A stretch of DNA of 64,000 nt. Origin: Ectocarpus siliculosus. Lineage: Eukaryota; Sar; Phaeophyceae; Ectocarpales; Ectocarpaceae. The position numbers and the translations under genes were made by a program. A model generated the notes under the pieces. The model ran no database searches. It worked only from the letters and a program-made list of their open reading frames with translations, and had not been told where the DNA came from. The stretch covers positions 5,387,247 through 5,451,246 of the forward strand of contig FN649742.1 of the NCBI GenBank assembly GCA_000310025.1, read 5' to 3'. The stretch's first letter is position 1. Each line of letters begins with the position of its first letter. Below, piece after piece: positions 60,501-64,000 of the stretch.

Positions 60501-63500
60501 AAAAAAATACGGTTGTTGCCGTAGCAAAGGCGTGTTAATTTTGAGGCCAAATCTGTCTAACAAAGGCACTTTGCGTTGGAGAAAAAGGGCGAGAAAATCG
60601 ACGTGCCTGCCACGTGATGCGTAATGCACGAAAATCACAAATCACAGACTGAGGCTACGACGCACGCGCTGTGTCATCAACACCATGAACATGATCAAGA
60701 GCGTGCATCCACGGCGAAGAAACGCAACAATAGCAGCTCGCTGTCGTTCACCCTAGCCCTTCCATCCGCGGCAGAAGCGACGGCAGCGCCTGAGCCTCGT
60801 AGAGCTCTCACTGACTCAACTTACCTAGAGGACGGCGTAAAGAACAGCTTGGGCTCCATCCGCGGCACCTCTCCCAGGTACACCCCGTCCTTAGCCAGGA
60901 CTGCCATCTCGCACGAGTCTTCCGGGGCTTCGATCGAGATGGCGTGGTTGTCGCCGTGTCCCGCGAAGGCCATTCGCAATCGCACCCACTCGCCCGTGGT
61001 CATCTGGATCGTCGGCATCACTTGTCCGTTGACGAGGAAGTGGCTGCAGCGAGAAAGGAAAAGGAGGAGCGGGAGCACACGGGGGCGCGATGGATCTATC
61101 AGTGGATCGAATAGGCTTAAACAGGCTCAAAACAAGTCCAGTGTCAAGCAGGTTCCCCCCCCCCCATCCCTCACTCGCTACTGCTGTAAATAATAAATAA
61201 TTCCAACGCATACAATACATGCCTTCGATTGGGCGGTTATATCGAACGGCAAATAGTGTACAATTAGGCTCTATGGAAGTGTGTGAATATTTATTTGCCA
61301 GTAACCGGGAGGCGGTTCACAAGCAGTAGAGCCGTCTTGTTTTCACTGTATACATGTATACATACATAGTCTGCACCACCAACCAACCCCAACCCAGCAG
61401 ACCAGCAGACAACACCAACATTTCCACGCACAAAACTGGCAAGGCAACGTGACTCTGTTCGTGGACGACACGAGATGCCATGTTTCCGCGGTGGTGGCAC
61501 TCTCTTTCACTACATGATGGTATGGGTTTAGTCACCATTCTTCTCTTTACCGTATTCTGGTTTGCTCCGTGACCACCAACATTACTTAACTTCACTTGCA
61601 AGGCTACAGGAAAGGAGGTACTACAGCTGTACATAGGCCACGACAGCTTCCACAACAAAAATGAAAAGGCGGCAGGCCCAGCACCAGCACAGCGGGAAAA
61701 AAAGGACGACCAGTACAACCGCGCTTTCCTTTGCCGTGCTTTCCCTTGCTTACGTTTGAGCAGCCGTGGTCGAGTAGAGCTCATCGCCGCTAGCATCGCT
61801 GTCCGCAGTGCTCAGCTCCGGGTTCATCTCCTGGATCACCACCACGAGCTCTGGCATGTTGGCGATCTGGTCGGGGATGCCGTGCACGTCAACCCTGTCC
61901 TCGACCACCAATGTCCCCATGGCGCCACCGCCCATCTGCAGAGAGGTTGAGCCGTGGTGGTGGGGGTGGTACCAGAAAGTCCCGCCAGCGTGGTCGCACG
62001 GGATGGTGTACACGACTGAGGGAAGAGCACAAGCACAAGCGGTACAGTATGGTACGGTACGGTACGGTACGGAGAAGGGAAGAGGAGGCACGGGCAAGAC
62101 GACAAAACGAGGGACGAGGAAAAGAGTGGTATTATATAGCAGGTCGCCGAGAGATGGTGGAGCGGGCAAGGCAGCACCTAGGTGACTCGACCGCGATGAG
62201 GGTGGAGGAGGGCGGCATCAAGTCATGGTCATGGGGCCATGGAGCGTTGACGAACTACGCATCCGTTGCTCCGCCCTCCCCCAAATATCTCGATTCGCCG
62301 CTCTAGCATCCTTGCTATAGATAGCTTAGCCTTGCTTGTCCGTCCTCACATGTGTGGCTCTCTCCCGGGGTGATCTCCACGTACAGGACGTCATCGGCGG
62401 GGCTTTCTCCGGAGATGTGCAGGCCGTGCGTGTGGAGGTTGGTAGTGTTGGGGTCTTTCATCGTGTTCCACTCGCCGCCGGGGTTGAGGGGCCCGAGGTT
62501 GTTGGTGTACGTAAGCTCGTATGTCTGGCAGGCCTCCATGCGAATCGTGGGGCCTGGGATCTGCGGTGGTTGACACATGCGGCGTGATTGCAACATAGAA
62601 ACGTTGGGCACGGCGGGACTAATTGGTGAGACATGCTTTAGTAGGGCCTGCGACGACGAAACTCTTTGCAGAATCAGCAGTACCCCCAGTCTCCGACCTG
62701 GGACACCTCAATACCTTCACCTTCACGAGACACCCAAAAACAACTTGCCGCGTTACAAGCACCGGGCAGCAGACTCCTTCACACCACACAACCCGACATC
62801 CCGAGCACCACCTACCCCCCCCCCCCCACCACCACCACCAGACCAAAAAACGTACCTGGCCGTTGAAGGCGCGCGTGGTCGTCACCCCCCAGAAGTTGTC
62901 CATCGTCACCGCCCCCATCTCGATCTCCCCCGTAAACACGCCCGTAGCGTCGTTCAACTCCCACTCCAGCTCCACCGGCGACTCGAGAGCGTCTCCGACG
63001 GGAGGGGCCACGGGTGCGGTGGTGATGGCGGCGGCTACCGTGGCGGCCGCCGATGGCGCTGGGGTAGGTGCCGGGGCCGCCACTTCGCCTGCCAGGACCT
63101 CAAAAGACTTCACGGCAGTCTCGTCCTGAGGAAAACAAACCACAGGAGGGAGGGGGGGGGGTAAGGGTATCATAGGTACGAGGGTTGTTGGCTTCAGCGC
63201 ACGTTTGAAGTAACGAAACCGTGGTACAGTACAAGTATCAATCTTTGTGTGCATGCTGGCACTGGCACTGCACGGCAGTGCGATCGAGTGTCAATCTTAC
63301 GGGCCGACAAGAAAGCATTCGTCCTTAGCTTCCGTCCACTTTGACAGTCTAAATCAGCCCACATATTCTTAGTGGCCTAGCGGTGGAACTGTAGGCGGGG
63401 GTCTGTGAGGGGTTCAAACACGCTTCCCGCCATAGCAATAATGCACCATGTATAACACAGACGCAGTGCGCTCTCGGCAGCGTGTAAATAGATGTCAGCT

Positions 63501-63946
63501 CGCTGACGGTCGTACCCGTTGATGCGGCGGGATAATCGACAGGCAGCATCGTTTCTTTTTCCAGGCGGCAAGGGCAAGGGCAACTTTCGTACATGTCCCT
63601 GTCTACCTAACAGCAAACTAGTTTCACATAGCCAGGACCCCTACCCTTCGTGCAACACGATGCCATGCAATACAATGCCGTTGACACGTGGGACCACGAC
63701 AGACCCATCCCAAGCCAAGGCAGCCAAGCCAACACCACGCCACGCACGCACCAAGCCATTAGTAGCTCGGACCGAAGGCTCGTAGGTGCCGTCGACCGTG
63801 TAGGTGCACGTGTGGTTTCTGGCGCTTGCCACGGTCCAGTCGCTCTCCGCCTCATACACCCCGTCGCCTTCGCAGTCCCACTCCAACAGAACAATCCCCT
63901 CCGCGTCCGAGGAGCCCGAGGCATCCATCGTCACATCAAGGGGCAC
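57543..63946 (-). CDS. Membrane-anchored multicopper oxidase with PKD-like domain (5' partial)
   Basis: Nine exons right to left: 63752-63946, 62856-63125, 62350-62560, 61754-62015, 60825-61043, 60336-60491, 59266-59537, 58577-58742 and 57543-57843. All phases match, giving 683 residues in the window; more lie upstream. Residues 1-80 are PKD-like (ASGSSDAEG, EWDCEGDG, GTYEPSVRATN). Cupredoxin 1 has NGQIPGPTIR, HTHGLH (198-203) and WYHPHHHG (240-247). The T1/T2/T3 copper ligands continue in HPFHMH (494-499) and HCHVNSH (548-554). Residues 629-650 form a single membrane helix before a short basic cytosolic tail. Such enzymes oxidise phenols, bilirubin or metals with reduction of O2 to water. 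The overall order resembles CotA/bilirubin-oxidase-type enzymes; the substrate is unknown. The type 1 axial position (Cys549+10) is Val559. Confidence 0.92.
59216..59250. repeat. (CACAC)n simple repeat in intron
   Basis: CACACCACACCACACC tract directly downstream, in the gene sense, of the oxidase exon 59266-59537. Confidence 0.9.
62041..62074. repeat. (GGTAC)n pentanucleotide repeat
   Basis: GGTACAGTATGGTACGGTAC run in the oxidase intron between 62015 and 62350. Confidence 0.9.
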
Positions 63947-63958
63947 CTGGGGCGGGGC

Positions 63959-63984
63959 GGGGGGGGGGGGGGGGGGGGGGGGGG
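63959..63984. repeat. Poly-G tract (26 bases)
   Basis: On the gene strand this is a C tract next to the 3' splice site at 63947, so it may act as the polypyrimidine tract. Its length could also reflect an assembly problem near the window edge. Confidence 0.8.
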
Positions 63985-64000
63985 CCCAAAACGCCGGTGG

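Overview
The window looks like nuclear DNA of a photosynthetic stramenopile, most likely a brown alga of the Ectocarpus type. Genes are split by many introns of several hundred bases with GT-AG borders. One small gene encodes a signal peptide followed by the A|F..P cleavage motif typical of secondary red plastids. The spaces between genes are full of microsatellites and transposon debris. There are no operons or bacterial signals. All gene models here were assembled by hand from splice sites, reading phase and protein similarity; none is confirmed by transcripts.

Layout. 0.4-7.5 kb (+): a multi-exon double-BTB protein. 9.0-12.0 kb (-): a CobW/ZNG1 zinc-metallochaperone GTPase in four exons. 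It shares a short (~240 bp) intergenic region, head to head, with 12.2-15.3 kb (+): a 170-residue plastid-targeted membrane protein in four exons whose complete model spans several short ORFs. 18.5-21.5 kb (-): a partial HIT (histidine triad) gene with a long foldback repeat in its intron. 25.1-28.1 kb (+) and 29.4-31.7 kb (-): two convergent WD40 genes, the second WDR44-like, with a 500-bp hAT-type MITE between them flanked by a perfect 8-bp target duplication. 31.8-45.1 kb: about 13 kb with no convincing gene, holding tandem, inverted and dispersed repeats. 45.2-53.0 kb (+): a decayed gene encoding a zinc-cluster (DUF6729-like) region plus a WRN-like 3'-5' exonuclease. It is broken by two in-frame stops, at least one frameshift and a 3.6-kb palindromic transposon. 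That transposon carries two mirror-image copies of a BED-finger protein gene and sits in a reading frame that becomes continuous again when the element and one target copy are removed. 57.5-63.9 kb (-): at least nine exons of a membrane-anchored multicopper oxidase with an N-terminal PKD-like domain; its 5' end lies outside the window.

The genes do not form one pathway. The main biological points are the divergent ZNG1/plastid-protein pair, the copper oxidase with an unusual residue at the type 1 axial position, and the repeated formation of inverted duplications (about 20.3, 33.8 and 45.4 kb), which suggests that foldback events are common in this genome.
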